Positions 1 to 5,936 of a stretch of 6,256 nucleotides of DNA are shown here, piece after piece. A program made the translations under genes and the position numbers. Each line of letters begins with the position of its first letter. The stretch's first letter is position 1. Below the pieces are notes generated by a model. That model was not told where the DNA came from. It saw only the letters and a program-made list of their open reading frames with translations, and ran no database searches. This DNA comes from an uncultured Clostridia bacterium (GTDB lineage: Bacteria; Bacillota; Clostridia; Oscillospirales; Acutalibacteraceae): the NCBI GenBank assembly GCA_947629295.1, contig CANRDH010000096.1, positions 1 to 6,256 of the forward strand. The letters are read 5' to 3'.

Positions 1-2
1 TT

Positions 3-134
3 GAAACACAGGCAGATGCTTCATTGTTTACCGTACCGGATGATTATGAGGTTACAGAGGATACGACAGGCATGGGATTTTTAGGTATGTTGGCCGGCGG
101 TGCCGGAACAACAGCAAGTATTCCGGAGGAATGA
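3..134 (+). CDS. C-terminal fragment of an unidentified protein (5' end outside window)
   Basis: Only the last 43 codons are present, in the frame starting at base 3 and ending at TGA 132-134. The other two plus frames carry stops in this stretch. The visible peptide begins ETQADASLFTVPDDYEV and ends in a glycine/alanine-rich stretch and SIPEE. The phrase LFTVPDDYEV resembles the last strand of LolA-like or DUF4412-type periplasmic/lipoprotein domains, which often finish with 'F.vP.dY.v'. That is a recollection of pattern, not a firm assignment. A strong intrinsic terminator 14 bases downstream supports a real gene end here. The gene converges on lysC. Function cannot be assigned from this fragment. 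Confidence 0.6.
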   Translation, partial: ETQADASLFTVPDDYEVTEDTTGMGFLGMLAGGAGTTASIPEE

Positions 135-148
135 GTTTTATAAATAAT

Positions 149-178
149 AAAAACGGTGGGTATTCCCGCCGTTTTTTT
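149..178 (+). terminator. Rho-independent terminator of the left-edge gene, probably bidirectional
   Basis: A 12-bp stem (149-160 with 165-176, one G-T wobble) closes a TATT loop and runs into seven Ts at 172-178. On the minus strand the same stem is followed by TTTTTATTATTT, so it could also stop minus-strand readthrough from lysC. Confidence 0.9.
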
Positions 179-244
179 ATTATTGCGATGACCCGCCATA
201 GTATAAGCTGATAGTCGTTTCGTATAATATTTTTAATATGCAAT

Positions 245-279
245 AAAAAATCCGGTGACCGTCAGGCTCACCGGATTTT
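245..279 (-). terminator. Rho-independent terminator of the PBP-hom-lysC cluster
   Basis: A perfect 12-bp stem (247-258 with 268-279) encloses a 9-base loop. Read on the minus strand, the stem is followed by TTTTTTATTG. It lies 20 bases past the lysC stop codon. The plus-strand read has only four Ts after the stem, so it fits the minus-strand operon best. Confidence 0.9.
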
Positions 280-299
280 CTGTACAGATGTACGGTATA

Positions 300-776
300 T
301 CAGTCTTCATCAAAGAACTTAGCATGGATGGCTTTTACGGCTGCGTCTGCATCGTCCTCGTCAATAAGAACGGAGACCTTAATTTCACTTGTGGATATCA
401 TACGGATGTTGATATGTGCATCATAAAGCGCCTCAAACATTTTGGTTGCGACGCCTGCATGACTTTCCATACCTGCTCCGACAATGGAAACCTTTGCGAC
501 CTTTTCGTCAACGGAAACGCTCTTGCCGCCAACAGTGTTTACATAGTCCTCCATAATGGCGGCGGCTTCCTTTGCATTGCTCTTTGCAACGGTAAAGCTG
601 ATATCCTTTGTGCCGTCACGTCCGATAGACTGAAGAATGATATCTACATTGATATTCTTTGCGGAAAGTTTTGAGAACATCTTGAAAGCAAGACCCGGCT
701 CGTCGGGAACACCTACAACCGAAATTCGGGCTACCTCTGTATCCTTTGCAACACCGCTGATTAACATTTTTTCCAT
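300..776 (-). CDS. lysC: Probable aspartate kinase beta subunit from an internal lysC start
   Basis: In frame within lysC, ATG 776-774 (Met246) is preceded by AAGGAGG at 791-785 with an 8-base spacer. Translation from it would give a 158-residue protein consisting almost only of the two ACT domains. In Bacillus subtilis aspartokinase II and Corynebacterium LysC, the same kind of internal start yields a beta subunit of about 160 residues that forms an alpha2beta2 enzyme. The position and the quality of the site here fit that arrangement closely. Production of the short form is inferred, not shown. Confidence 0.75.
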   Translation of the reverse strand: MEKMLISGVAKDTEVARISVVGVPDEPGLAFKMFSKLSAKNINVDIILQSIGRDGTKDISFTVAKSNAKEAAAIMEDYVNTVGGKSVSVDEKVAKVSIVGAGMESHAGVATKMFEALYDAHINIRMISTSEIKVSVLIDEDDADAAVKAIHAKFFDED

Positions 777-1511
777 TTTAGCTGCCTCCTTAACTATTGT
801 ACCGGGTGTATTGGTGAAGCTTGAAAGTACTTCAAGCTCAATGCCGTATTTTTTAGCCATCTCAACGCTTCTGTTATTGAGAACCTGAGCTCCGAGCGTG
901 GCAAGCTCAAGCATTTCATCATAGGAAATAGACTTAAGCATTTTTGCGTTTTCAATCTTTCGCGGGTCCGCCGTATATACGCCCTTGACATCAGTGAATA
1001 TCTGGCAAAGATCTGCGTGCATGGCTGCCGCAATGGCAACGGCGCTTGTATCGGAACCGCCTCTTCCGAGGGTCGTGATATCTTCATATCGGTTAATACC
1101 CTGGAAGCCCGCCACAACAACAATGTTGTTTTTGTCAAGCTCTTTTTCAATTCTGTCCGTATGGACCTTCTTGATTCTTGCCGAGGTATAAGCGGACGAG
1201 GTCTGGAAGCCTGCCTGCCAGCCCAAAAGCGATACAACGGGATAACCGAGCTTTTCAATAGCCATTGCAAGCAATGAAATGGAAATCTGCTCACCTGCGG
1301 CAAGAAGCATATCCTTTTCTCTTTTTGAGGCGTCGGGATTTATCTCGTTTGCCTTTTCGATCAGATCGTCTGTCGTATCGCCCTGAGCCGAAACAACAAC
1401 CACGACCCTGTTGCCTTTTTTATAGGTATCCGTTACAATTCCGGCAACATTAAAGACTCTTTCGGCATCGGCAACCGAGCTTCCGCCGAATTTCTGTACG
1501 ATTAAACTCAT
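300..1511 (-). CDS. lysC: Aspartate kinase (lysC type, two C-terminal ACT domains)
   Basis: Phosphorylates L-aspartate to 4-phospho-aspartate in the cytoplasm, the first step of the lysine/diaminopimelate, threonine and methionine pathway. The 403-residue product shows KFGGSS (7-12, nucleotide binding), SAQGDTTDDL (41-50), LLAAGEQ (69-75) and GRGGSDTSA (149-157), followed by FTDVKGVYTADPR. Two ACT domains follow, from about residue 260 (VARISVVGV) and 338 (VAKVSIVGA). Length and layout match Bacillus LysC/aspartokinase II. The ATG at 1511 is chosen because GGGGGAG (1518-1524) lies 6 bases upstream. An in-frame TTG at 1526 would overlap that site and has no site of its own. The gene lies 51 bases after hom and is the last of the cluster. 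Feedback control by lysine, or lysine plus threonine, is expected from the family; effector choice cannot be read from sequence alone. Confidence 0.97.
   Translation of the reverse strand: MSLIVQKFGGSSVADAERVFNVAGIVTDTYKKGNRVVVVVSAQGDTTDDLIEKANEINPDASKREKDMLLAAGEQISISLLAMAIEKLGYPVVSLLGWQAGFQTSSAYTSARIKKVHTDRIEKELDKNNIVVVAGFQGINRYEDITTLGRGGSDTSAVAIAAAMHADLCQIFTDVKGVYTADPRKIENAKMLKSISYDEMLELATLGAQVLNNRSVEMAKKYGIELEVLSSFTNTPGTIVKEAAKMEKMLISGVAKDTEVARISVVGVPDEPGLAFKMFSKLSAKNINVDIILQSIGRDGTKDISFTVAKSNAKEAAAIMEDYVNTVGGKSVSVDEKVAKVSIVGAGMESHAGVATKMFEALYDAHINIRMISTSEIKVSVLIDEDDADAAVKAIHAKFFDED
785..791 (-). promoter_or_regulatory. Internal Shine-Dalgarno site in lysC
   Basis: The minus strand reads AAGGAGG, then the 8-base spacer CAGCTAAA and ATG. 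It is at least as good as the sites of the annotated genes in this window, although it sits inside coding sequence (codons for V-K-E-A). Confidence 0.75.
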
Positions 1512-1517
1512 TTCTTT

Positions 1518-1524
1518 CTCCCCC
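1518..1524 (-). promoter_or_regulatory. Ribosome binding site deciding the lysC start
   Basis: GGGGGAG on the minus strand, 6 bases before ATG 1511. It overlaps the competing in-frame TTG at 1526-1524, which argues against the longer 408-residue reading. Confidence 0.8.
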
Positions 1525-1562
1525 AAGTCTTTTTTCTTTAGTAATACAGAATGATGTATATA

Positions 1563-2807
1563 TCATAAATCCGATATACGGATTTTTGATTTAACCGACA
1601 CACCGAGTTTCTCAAGCTCAGTTACTGCCCTCTCCTGTTCATAAACAGGAATCGAACTGTTTATGAAGGCGATCTCACTTTCGGGAGCATTGGCCCGGAC
1701 TATAATTCTTGCATCCGGGAAAAGCTTCAATACAGTTTCAAGTATGGTCTTGCGCTCGTTGCCCTCGACTCTGAAATATACGGGATATTCTGTTTCGCTG
1801 TACGGTTTAACAAGAGTTTCATCACCGTCTGCCCAATACAGGTACTTCCTTGCCTTGAGATGCTTTACGCAGTCTATTATATCGGCAACGACTGCGCTCG
1901 CCGTGGGCAGCTTTCCCGCACCCTTTCCGTAGAATACAACATCACCCGTAGCGTCGCCTCTGACGAGGATTCCGTTGAATACATCATCAACGCTCGCAAG
2001 CTGGCTTGAGGATTTGATAAACATAGGCTCAACCGTGATATCAATTCTTCCGTCGTCAAGCCGTTTTACCTGACCGATAAGCTTAATGACTCCGCCCCAT
2101 GAGGAAGCGTATGCAACGTCCTCAAGAGCTATTCCGGTAATGCCCTGTGTATGCACAAGGTTAGGATAAATATGTCTGCCGTAGGCAAGAGAGGCAAGGA
2201 TCGCAATTTTCCTGCACGCGTCATAGCCCTCGACGTCCGCAGAGGGATCCCTTTCGGCATAGCCGAGCTGCTGTGCCATTTTGAGCGCATCCTCAAAAGA
2301 CATATTTTCTCTTATCATTTTTGTAAGTATAAAGTTTGTTGTTCCGTTGAGTATTCCCGCGACCTCCACAACATCATTTGCTGCAAGGCACTGCGACATG
2401 GGTCTGATTATCGGAATACCGCCTCCGACGCTTGCCTCAAAAAGATAATTTGCATTATTATCCTTTGCAATCTGCAAAAGCTCCGCACCTTTTTCAGCTA
2501 CCAGCTCCTTATTGGATGTAACGACGCTTTTTCCGGCAAGAAGGCACTTTTTCGTAAATTCATATGCAGGATTGACCCCGCCCATTACTTCCGCAACAAC
2601 TCTTACCTCATCATCATTCAGGATGTCATCAAAAGATTTGGTAAACTTATCGGCATACGGACTGTCGGGGAACTCCCTTATGTCGAGAATGTATTTGATA
2701 TTGATTTCTTCCTTTGCTCTTTTTGAGATGCTGTCCCTATGATTTTCAAGCACCTCAACAACGCCGGAGCCGACAACTCCGTGTCCCATTACTGCAACAT
2801 ATACCAT
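1563..2807 (-). CDS. hom: Homoserine dehydrogenase with divergent C-terminal ACT-like domain
   Basis: Reduces aspartate 4-semialdehyde to homoserine with NAD(P)H, committing carbon to threonine and methionine and away from lysine/diaminopimelate. The 414-residue product starts with a Rossmann dinucleotide-binding loop GHGVVG (8-13). VVTSNKELVA (95-104, Lys100) follows, then the family signature AGILNGTTNFILTKM (150-164) and the catalytic block AERDPSADVEGYDACRK (184-200), with Glu185, Asp191 and Lys200 matching conserved active-site residues. Residues from about 341 form the position and length of an ACT domain but lack the usual P-G-V-L turn. The ATG at 2807 has AAAGGAG (2817-2823) 9 bases upstream. 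The gene sits 41 bases after the penicillin-binding protein and 51 bases before lysC, with no terminator between. Regulation by threonine through the ACT-like part is possible but uncertain. Confidence 0.97.
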   Translation of the reverse strand: MVYVAVMGHGVVGSGVVEVLENHRDSISKRAKEEINIKYILDIREFPDSPYADKFTKSFDDILNDDEVRVVAEVMGGVNPAYEFTKKCLLAGKSVVTSNKELVAEKGAELLQIAKDNNANYLFEASVGGGIPIIRPMSQCLAANDVVEVAGILNGTTNFILTKMIRENMSFEDALKMAQQLGYAERDPSADVEGYDACRKIAILASLAYGRHIYPNLVHTQGITGIALEDVAYASSWGGVIKLIGQVKRLDDGRIDITVEPMFIKSSSQLASVDDVFNGILVRGDATGDVVFYGKGAGKLPTASAVVADIIDCVKHLKARKYLYWADGDETLVKPYSETEYPVYFRVEGNERKTILETVLKLFPDARIIVRANAPESEIAFINSSIPVYEQERAVTELEKLGVSVKSKIRISDL

Positions 2808-2816
2808 AAACTAAAA

Positions 2817-2823
2817 CTCCTTT
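2817..2823 (-). promoter_or_regulatory. Ribosome binding site of hom
   Basis: AAAGGAG on the minus strand, 9 bases before ATG 2807, in the 41-base gap after the penicillin-binding protein. No convincing -35/-10 pair was seen in this gap, which supports co-transcription. Confidence 0.8.
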
Positions 2824-2848
2824 ATCTGCCTGTATTTATAACAATTTT

Positions 2849-5257
2849 CTATTCAAGCTCTGTCGTTTCATTTCCTGTTTCCGACTCTGTGGGATCAGGC
2901 TCCGGGGATTCTTCTGTGTCTGAGGAATCATCAGATACAATAAACTCCTCAGACGATTCATCCTCGGAATATTCACTGTCTGACGATTCATCCGGTTCTG
3001 TTGTTTCGCCCGAGCTTTCGTCGGCAGAAACATCTTCGCCGGAGCTTTCCTCCGATTTACTGCTGTCCTCGTCATCGTTCTTACTGCTTTCCTGCGGCTT
3101 CGGAGGATTTGGGTCATAAGTGGAAACAGGGGGTAAATTATCCTCAGTATAATATCCTACAGCAGTTTTTCCGCTGATTGTATAGTCGGTGATTTTTCCG
3201 TCGCTCAGCATATAATTCTTCTGTACGACGTCTCCGCCGAGATTGTAGGATTTTTCCGGCTTGCCATTCAGGTATTCCTCCATTATATCACGCCAGAGGT
3301 AATGGACCTTACTTTGCTCGTCAACAGGTATAGGTACTGAGCTTTCATGTCCTGCCCATATACCCGCAACGGCATAGGGAGAAGCGCCCACGAACCAGTT
3401 ATCGCAGGAAGAATCGGTTGTACCGGTTTTTCCTATTATATCCCAGCCGTCTATCTTAGCGCGGTAACCGAGAGCCTCACCGCCTGAATTTACTATATCG
3501 TGGAGAAGTCTGTTCATTATGGTAGAGGTTTCGGCGGAAATTGCCTGAGACGGTTTTCCTACATCTCTGTTGTCAAGAATGATTTTTCCTTCGCTGTCCG
3601 TAACATAGAAATATGTGTACGGTTCGTAGCAATATCCTCCGTTGCAGAAAATCTGATATGCACTTGTCATTTCCTCAACCGTGGTGCCTCCGTGAAAACC
3701 GCCTATCGAAAGTCCTGCAAGGTTACTGCTGTCAACTTCAGGGTCAAGGTGGGTGAAATTGAGTTTTTCCGTAAGGAATTTATAGCTTCTGTCAAGACCG
3801 ACGGATTTGAGCACGCTGACAGCGGCGGCATTTGAAGAAATATTCAAAGCTCTTGTTACGGTGATATCACCGTAATATGTCATGTACCAGTTAGCAGGCC
3901 CGGAGGCTAAGCTTCCGTTGTCATATCCCCAATCCGCAACAGGCTTGTCGGAAACAAGTGATGAATAAGTTATTTTTTTATCTTCAAGCGCAATTACATA
4001 AGAGGAAATCGGCTTTATTGTTGAACCCGGCTGCAATGCGGACTGTGTGGCTATATCCCAAAGCAGTCTTCCGTCCTTTTCGTTTCTGCTGCCGATGGTC
4101 GCAAGCACACGTCCGTCTGTGAAATCCATCATTTCGTATGCGACCTGAATAGTCGTATCTGTCGGGGTTTTCCATTCTCTGACCTTTTTTTCTGCAATTT
4201 CCTGTGCTTTTCTGTCCATTGCACAGTATATTTGCAGTCCCTCGTTGTAAACCATATGTTCAGCGTCTTCGCTGCTTATGTTCAGCTCCTCCTGCAAATC
4301 TCTTACGACGTCACGGAAAAGTTTGTCTATATACCAGTTCCAATCGCTTTCGTCATCTTCCTCATCTTCGTCGTCCATAACATAGCCGATAAAGGTCATA
4401 TTTTTTATTTCATTTTTAGCATCATTATATTCGGACTCAGTTATCATACCCTGATCAAACATGGCATCAATAACCGTCCTCGCTCTTTTTTTTGTCTGTT
4501 CCGGATATACAAGGGGGTTATATGCATAGGGATTTTGTGTTATGCCGGCAATCGTTGCACATTCGGCAATGGTACAGTCCTCTATTTTCTTATTGTAGTA
4601 CAAATCGGCCGCGGACTGTACGCCTCTGCAACCGGCACCGTAGTTGACAATATTGAGATATGCTTCCATAATATCATTTTTACTGTATTCGTCCTCAAGC
4701 TTGAGGGCACGGAAAATCTCACGTATTTTTCTTGTTATGCTTACCTCATTGTCGTTTGTGATATTTTTAATAAGCTGTTGTGTAATTGTTGAGCCGCCGA
4801 ATTGCTGCTGACCTGTGGCAAGGCTGAGTATAGCGCCGCCTGTTCTGTACCAGTCGACCCCATGATGTTCTTCAAAGCGTTTATCCTCAATAGCAATCTG
4901 TGCGTCAATCATATGTTTGGGGATATCCTGATATTTGACCCATACACGGTTTTCTGTCGAATAAAGCTCCTGATATTCTTCAAACTCATCGTCGCTGCCG
5001 TCCTTAAGTACATATACAAAGCTTGTAAGGTTAAGCTTTAGCTTATTAAGGTTTATTGTATTAGGCTCATTCGCAATGGACACTATATAGAATACCATTG
5101 AAATACCTATGACTAACCCGGTTATAAGTACGATTATTATCGCTGTTACAATGACTTTTCTTATCATTGAGAGGATACCCCGAACAGCCTCGCCTTTTGA
5201 AACTGAAATGCCCGATGAAGTTTCGTCATTGAAATTACTTATGTCGGTTTTTCTCAT
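2849..5257 (-). CDS. Class A penicillin-binding protein (bifunctional peptidoglycan glycosyltransferase/transpeptidase, PBP1A-like)
   Basis: Polymerises lipid II into glycan strands and cross-links stem peptides outside the membrane. The 802-residue product has a short cytoplasmic N-terminus and one membrane helix (about 34-60). The glycosyltransferase domain has EDKRFEEHHGVD with catalytic Glu124, GGSTITQQLIKN (154-165), RKIREIFRALKLE (176-188) and EAYLNIVNYG (198-207). An acidic linker (about 294-303) follows, then the transpeptidase with nucleophile motif STIK (Ser412, Lys415), SSN (474-476) and KTGTT (610-614). All catalytic motifs are intact. The last ~80 residues are an acidic serine-rich tail with a decapeptide repeat. 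The ATG at 5257 is preferred because GAGGAGG (5269-5275) lies 11 bases upstream. An in-frame TTG at 5308 has no such site and falls in an inverted repeat. The gene is first in a probable operon with hom and lysC. The closest named relatives are the ponA/mrcA group. Confidence 0.96.
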   Translation of the reverse strand: MRKTDISNFNDETSSGISVSKGEAVRGILSMIRKVIVTAIIIVLITGLVIGISMVFYIVSIANEPNTINLNKLKLNLTSFVYVLKDGSDDEFEEYQELYSTENRVWVKYQDIPKHMIDAQIAIEDKRFEEHHGVDWYRTGGAILSLATGQQQFGGSTITQQLIKNITNDNEVSITRKIREIFRALKLEDEYSKNDIMEAYLNIVNYGAGCRGVQSAADLYYNKKIEDCTIAECATIAGITQNPYAYNPLVYPEQTKKRARTVIDAMFDQGMITESEYNDAKNEIKNMTFIGYVMDDEDEEDDESDWNWYIDKLFRDVVRDLQEELNISSEDAEHMVYNEGLQIYCAMDRKAQEIAEKKVREWKTPTDTTIQVAYEMMDFTDGRVLATIGSRNEKDGRLLWDIATQSALQPGSTIKPISSYVIALEDKKITYSSLVSDKPVADWGYDNGSLASGPANWYMTYYGDITVTRALNISSNAAAVSVLKSVGLDRSYKFLTEKLNFTHLDPEVDSSNLAGLSIGGFHGGTTVEEMTSAYQIFCNGGYCYEPYTYFYVTDSEGKIILDNRDVGKPSQAISAETSTIMNRLLHDIVNSGGEALGYRAKIDGWDIIGKTGTTDSSCDNWFVGASPYAVAGIWAGHESSVPIPVDEQSKVHYLWRDIMEEYLNGKPEKSYNLGGDVVQKNYMLSDGKITDYTISGKTAVGYYTEDNLPPVSTYDPNPPKPQESSKNDDEDSSKSEESSGEDVSADESSGETTEPDESSDSEYSEDESSEEFIVSDDSSDTEESPEPDPTESETGNETTELE
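2909..3058 (-). repeat. Five-unit 30-bp (10-residue) repeat in the PBP tail
   Basis: Five successive decapeptides (about residues 734-783 of the 802-residue protein) each read x-x-[DE]-[DE]-S-S-x4, with the acidic-acidic-Ser-Ser core in exact 10-residue register: KSEESSGEDV, SADESSGETT, EPDESSDSEY, SEDESSEEFI, VSDDSSDTEE. At DNA level, the plus-strand 12-mer at 2952-2963 recurs identically at 2982-2993. The stretch 3005-3022 matches 3035-3052 at 16 of 18 positions. The offset is 30 bp in both cases. Confidence 0.85.
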
Positions 5258-5268
5258 TAGCTTTGAAA

Positions 5269-5275
5269 CCTCCTC
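5269..5275 (-). promoter_or_regulatory. Ribosome binding site deciding the PBP start
   Basis: GAGGAGG on the minus strand, 11 bases before ATG 5257. The spacing is slightly long, but it is the only strong site near the N-terminus and lies inside the longer TTG-started reading. Confidence 0.7.
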
Positions 5276-5426
5276 TGTCGGATTATATCGGTGTGCAGTT
5301 TTTCGCAATGACTGATGCGAATACTTATATTAACTTAAGTAACCGAGTGTAATGATAAAATTCGAGTGCCCGTATTCACAATCCAAAATATACTGCAATC
5401 GCCTGCACCTATAACATACCTATGCT

Positions 5427-5437
5427 ATTATACCATA
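5427..5437 (-). promoter_or_regulatory. Extended -10 promoter for the PBP-hom-lysC cluster
   Basis: The minus strand reads TATGGTATAAT: a perfect TATAAT preceded by TATG plus one base, the extended -10 form common in Gram-positive bacteria. The -35 is poor (ATTCCA at 17-base spacing), as is usual for extended -10 promoters. Transcription would start near 5420, giving a leader of about 160 bases before the PBP ATG. Confidence 0.7.
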
Positions 5438-5502
5438 AAAAAAGGAAAATGGAATAAATTTTTTAAAAAATGAATTTTTGTTATTGAATATCTGTAATTT
5501 TG

Positions 5503-5531
5503 TTGAAAATTTCATTAAAAAAATGAATAAT
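5503..5531 (+). promoter_or_regulatory. Promoter of the BofC-like gene
   Basis: TTGAAA (5503-5508), a 17-base spacer, then AATAAT (5526-5531), close to the housekeeping sigma consensus. The expected start is near 5538, about 36 bases before the ATG. The flanking A/T tracts could act as upstream elements. No convincing sporulation-sigma motif was recognised. Confidence 0.55.
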
Positions 5532-5539
5532 TACGTAAT
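5530..5539. repeat. 10-bp palindrome at the predicted start of the BofC-like transcript
   Basis: ATTACGTAAT is a perfect palindrome overlapping the end of the -10 and the predicted start site. A second inverted repeat (TTCATT at 5511-5516, AATGAA at 5522-5527) lies between -35 and -10. Either could be an operator; both are short and AT-rich, so chance is possible. Confidence 0.3.
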
Positions 5540-5559
5540 AAACATCCAAAATAAAATAT

Positions 5560-5566
5560 GAGGTGA
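5560..5566 (+). promoter_or_regulatory. Ribosome binding site of the BofC-like gene
   Basis: GAGGTGA at 7-base spacing before ATG 5574, which fixes the start. Confidence 0.8.
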
Positions 5567-5573
5567 AATACAA

Positions 5574-5936
5574 ATGAAGTATATACTGGGATTCACGGGA
5601 AGCTTTGTTATATTATGTCTTATAATAACCGCCGCTATTCTCCCGAATATGCCTGACGCGCGCGCTGAGGAGCAGGCCCGTCAGCAATCGGAGGCTTCAT
5701 TTCAGGCGCAGTCGGAGATTACATCGCAGGACAGCAAGGAGAATGAATACGAATATATTTTATCTGAGAGCAACGGCGTGATAGCGGCATACCGTAAGGG
5801 TAAATCGGAGCCGATATATGTAAGTACGGTAAGGGTGTCGGATTTGCCGGAGGCAGACAGGATACAGCTCAGGTGTGGAATAAAGGCTCAGACCCGTCAT
5901 CAGCTAAATAAATTAATTGAAGAATACTGCAGTTGA
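5574..5936 (+). CDS. Small membrane-anchored protein with a BofC C-terminal-like domain
   Basis: A 120-residue protein with one N-terminal membrane segment (about 4-24; no clear cleavage site), a Gln/Glu/Ser-rich linker (about 28-57) and a compact domain (about 58-119). The domain reads YILSESNGVIAAYRKG, then EPIYVSTVRVSDLPEADRIQ, then a helix ending LNKLIEEYCS. The pattern 'Y.l.e.nG.iavy..g...P.yv..v.vs.LPeaD...L..GI...t...L..LiEdY' is that of the BofC C-terminal domain family as I recall it. In Bacillus, BofC is a forespore-secreted regulator acting on the SpoIVB signalling pathway, but many clostridial proteins carry only this domain with unknown roles. The ATG at 5574 has GAGGTGA (5560-5566) 7 bases upstream. 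It is transcribed divergently from the PBP gene and appears to be a single-gene unit. The domain call is moderate; the function is unknown. Confidence 0.85.
   Translation: MKYILGFTGSFVILCLIITAAILPNMPDARAEEQARQQSEASFQAQSEITSQDSKENEYEYILSESNGVIAAYRKGKSEPIYVSTVRVSDLPEADRIQLRCGIKAQTRHQLNKLIEEYCS

Larger units (their letters stand above)
5258..5573. other. Divergent intergenic region between the PBP gene and the BofC-like gene
   Basis: This 316-base region holds no credible gene. The half nearest the PBP gene (5258-5420) would be its transcribed leader; the rest is AT-rich with A- and T-tracts. It contains the extended -10 for the minus strand, a -35/-10 pair for the plus strand, a 6-bp-arm inverted repeat (5302-5321), a 14-bp perfect palindrome of T6A6 type (5458-5471) and a direct repeat of CGAGTG (5344-5349 and 5363-5368). 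No lysine-riboswitch core was recognised. Confidence 0.7.

Noticed and set aside
223..228. Perfect TATAAT on the plus strand as a possible antisense promoter into lysC
   Set aside because: No acceptable -35 and no extended -10, and it would run at once into the 247-279 hairpin.
255..674. Plus-strand open frame of 139 codons opposite lysC
   Set aside because: It lies antisense within a clear aspartate kinase gene, starts inside the lysC terminator hairpin and has no protein-family character.
1567..1585. Small hairpin (7-bp stem, 5-base loop) at the 3' end of hom, as a possible terminator
   Set aside because: Lies within hom coding sequence, and its minus-strand read lacks a T-run; too weak to split the operon.
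2151..2726. Plus-strand open frame of 191 codons opposite hom
   Set aside because: Fully antisense to hom coding sequence, with no good ribosome binding site; Cys/His-rich composition typical of shadow frames.
2739..3119. Plus-strand serine-rich open frame opposite the PBP tail
   Set aside because: Its serine/aspartate repeats mirror the repetitive codons of the real acidic tail on the other strand.
4486..4493. Run of eight As in the PBP coding strand as a possible slippage site
   Set aside because: The frame continues intact through all downstream motifs; ordinary Lys-Lys-Arg codons explain it.
4232..4792. Plus-strand open frame of 186 codons with hydrophobic character opposite the PBP glycosyltransferase domain
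   Set aside because: The minus-strand frame has all glycosyltransferase motifs; the plus frame is a shadow.
5258..5420. Lysine riboswitch (L-box) or T-box in the PBP leader
   Set aside because: A GGTGC followed later by AGTA superficially recalls an L-box start, but the other conserved L-box blocks and the T-box UGG-N-ACC motif were not found.
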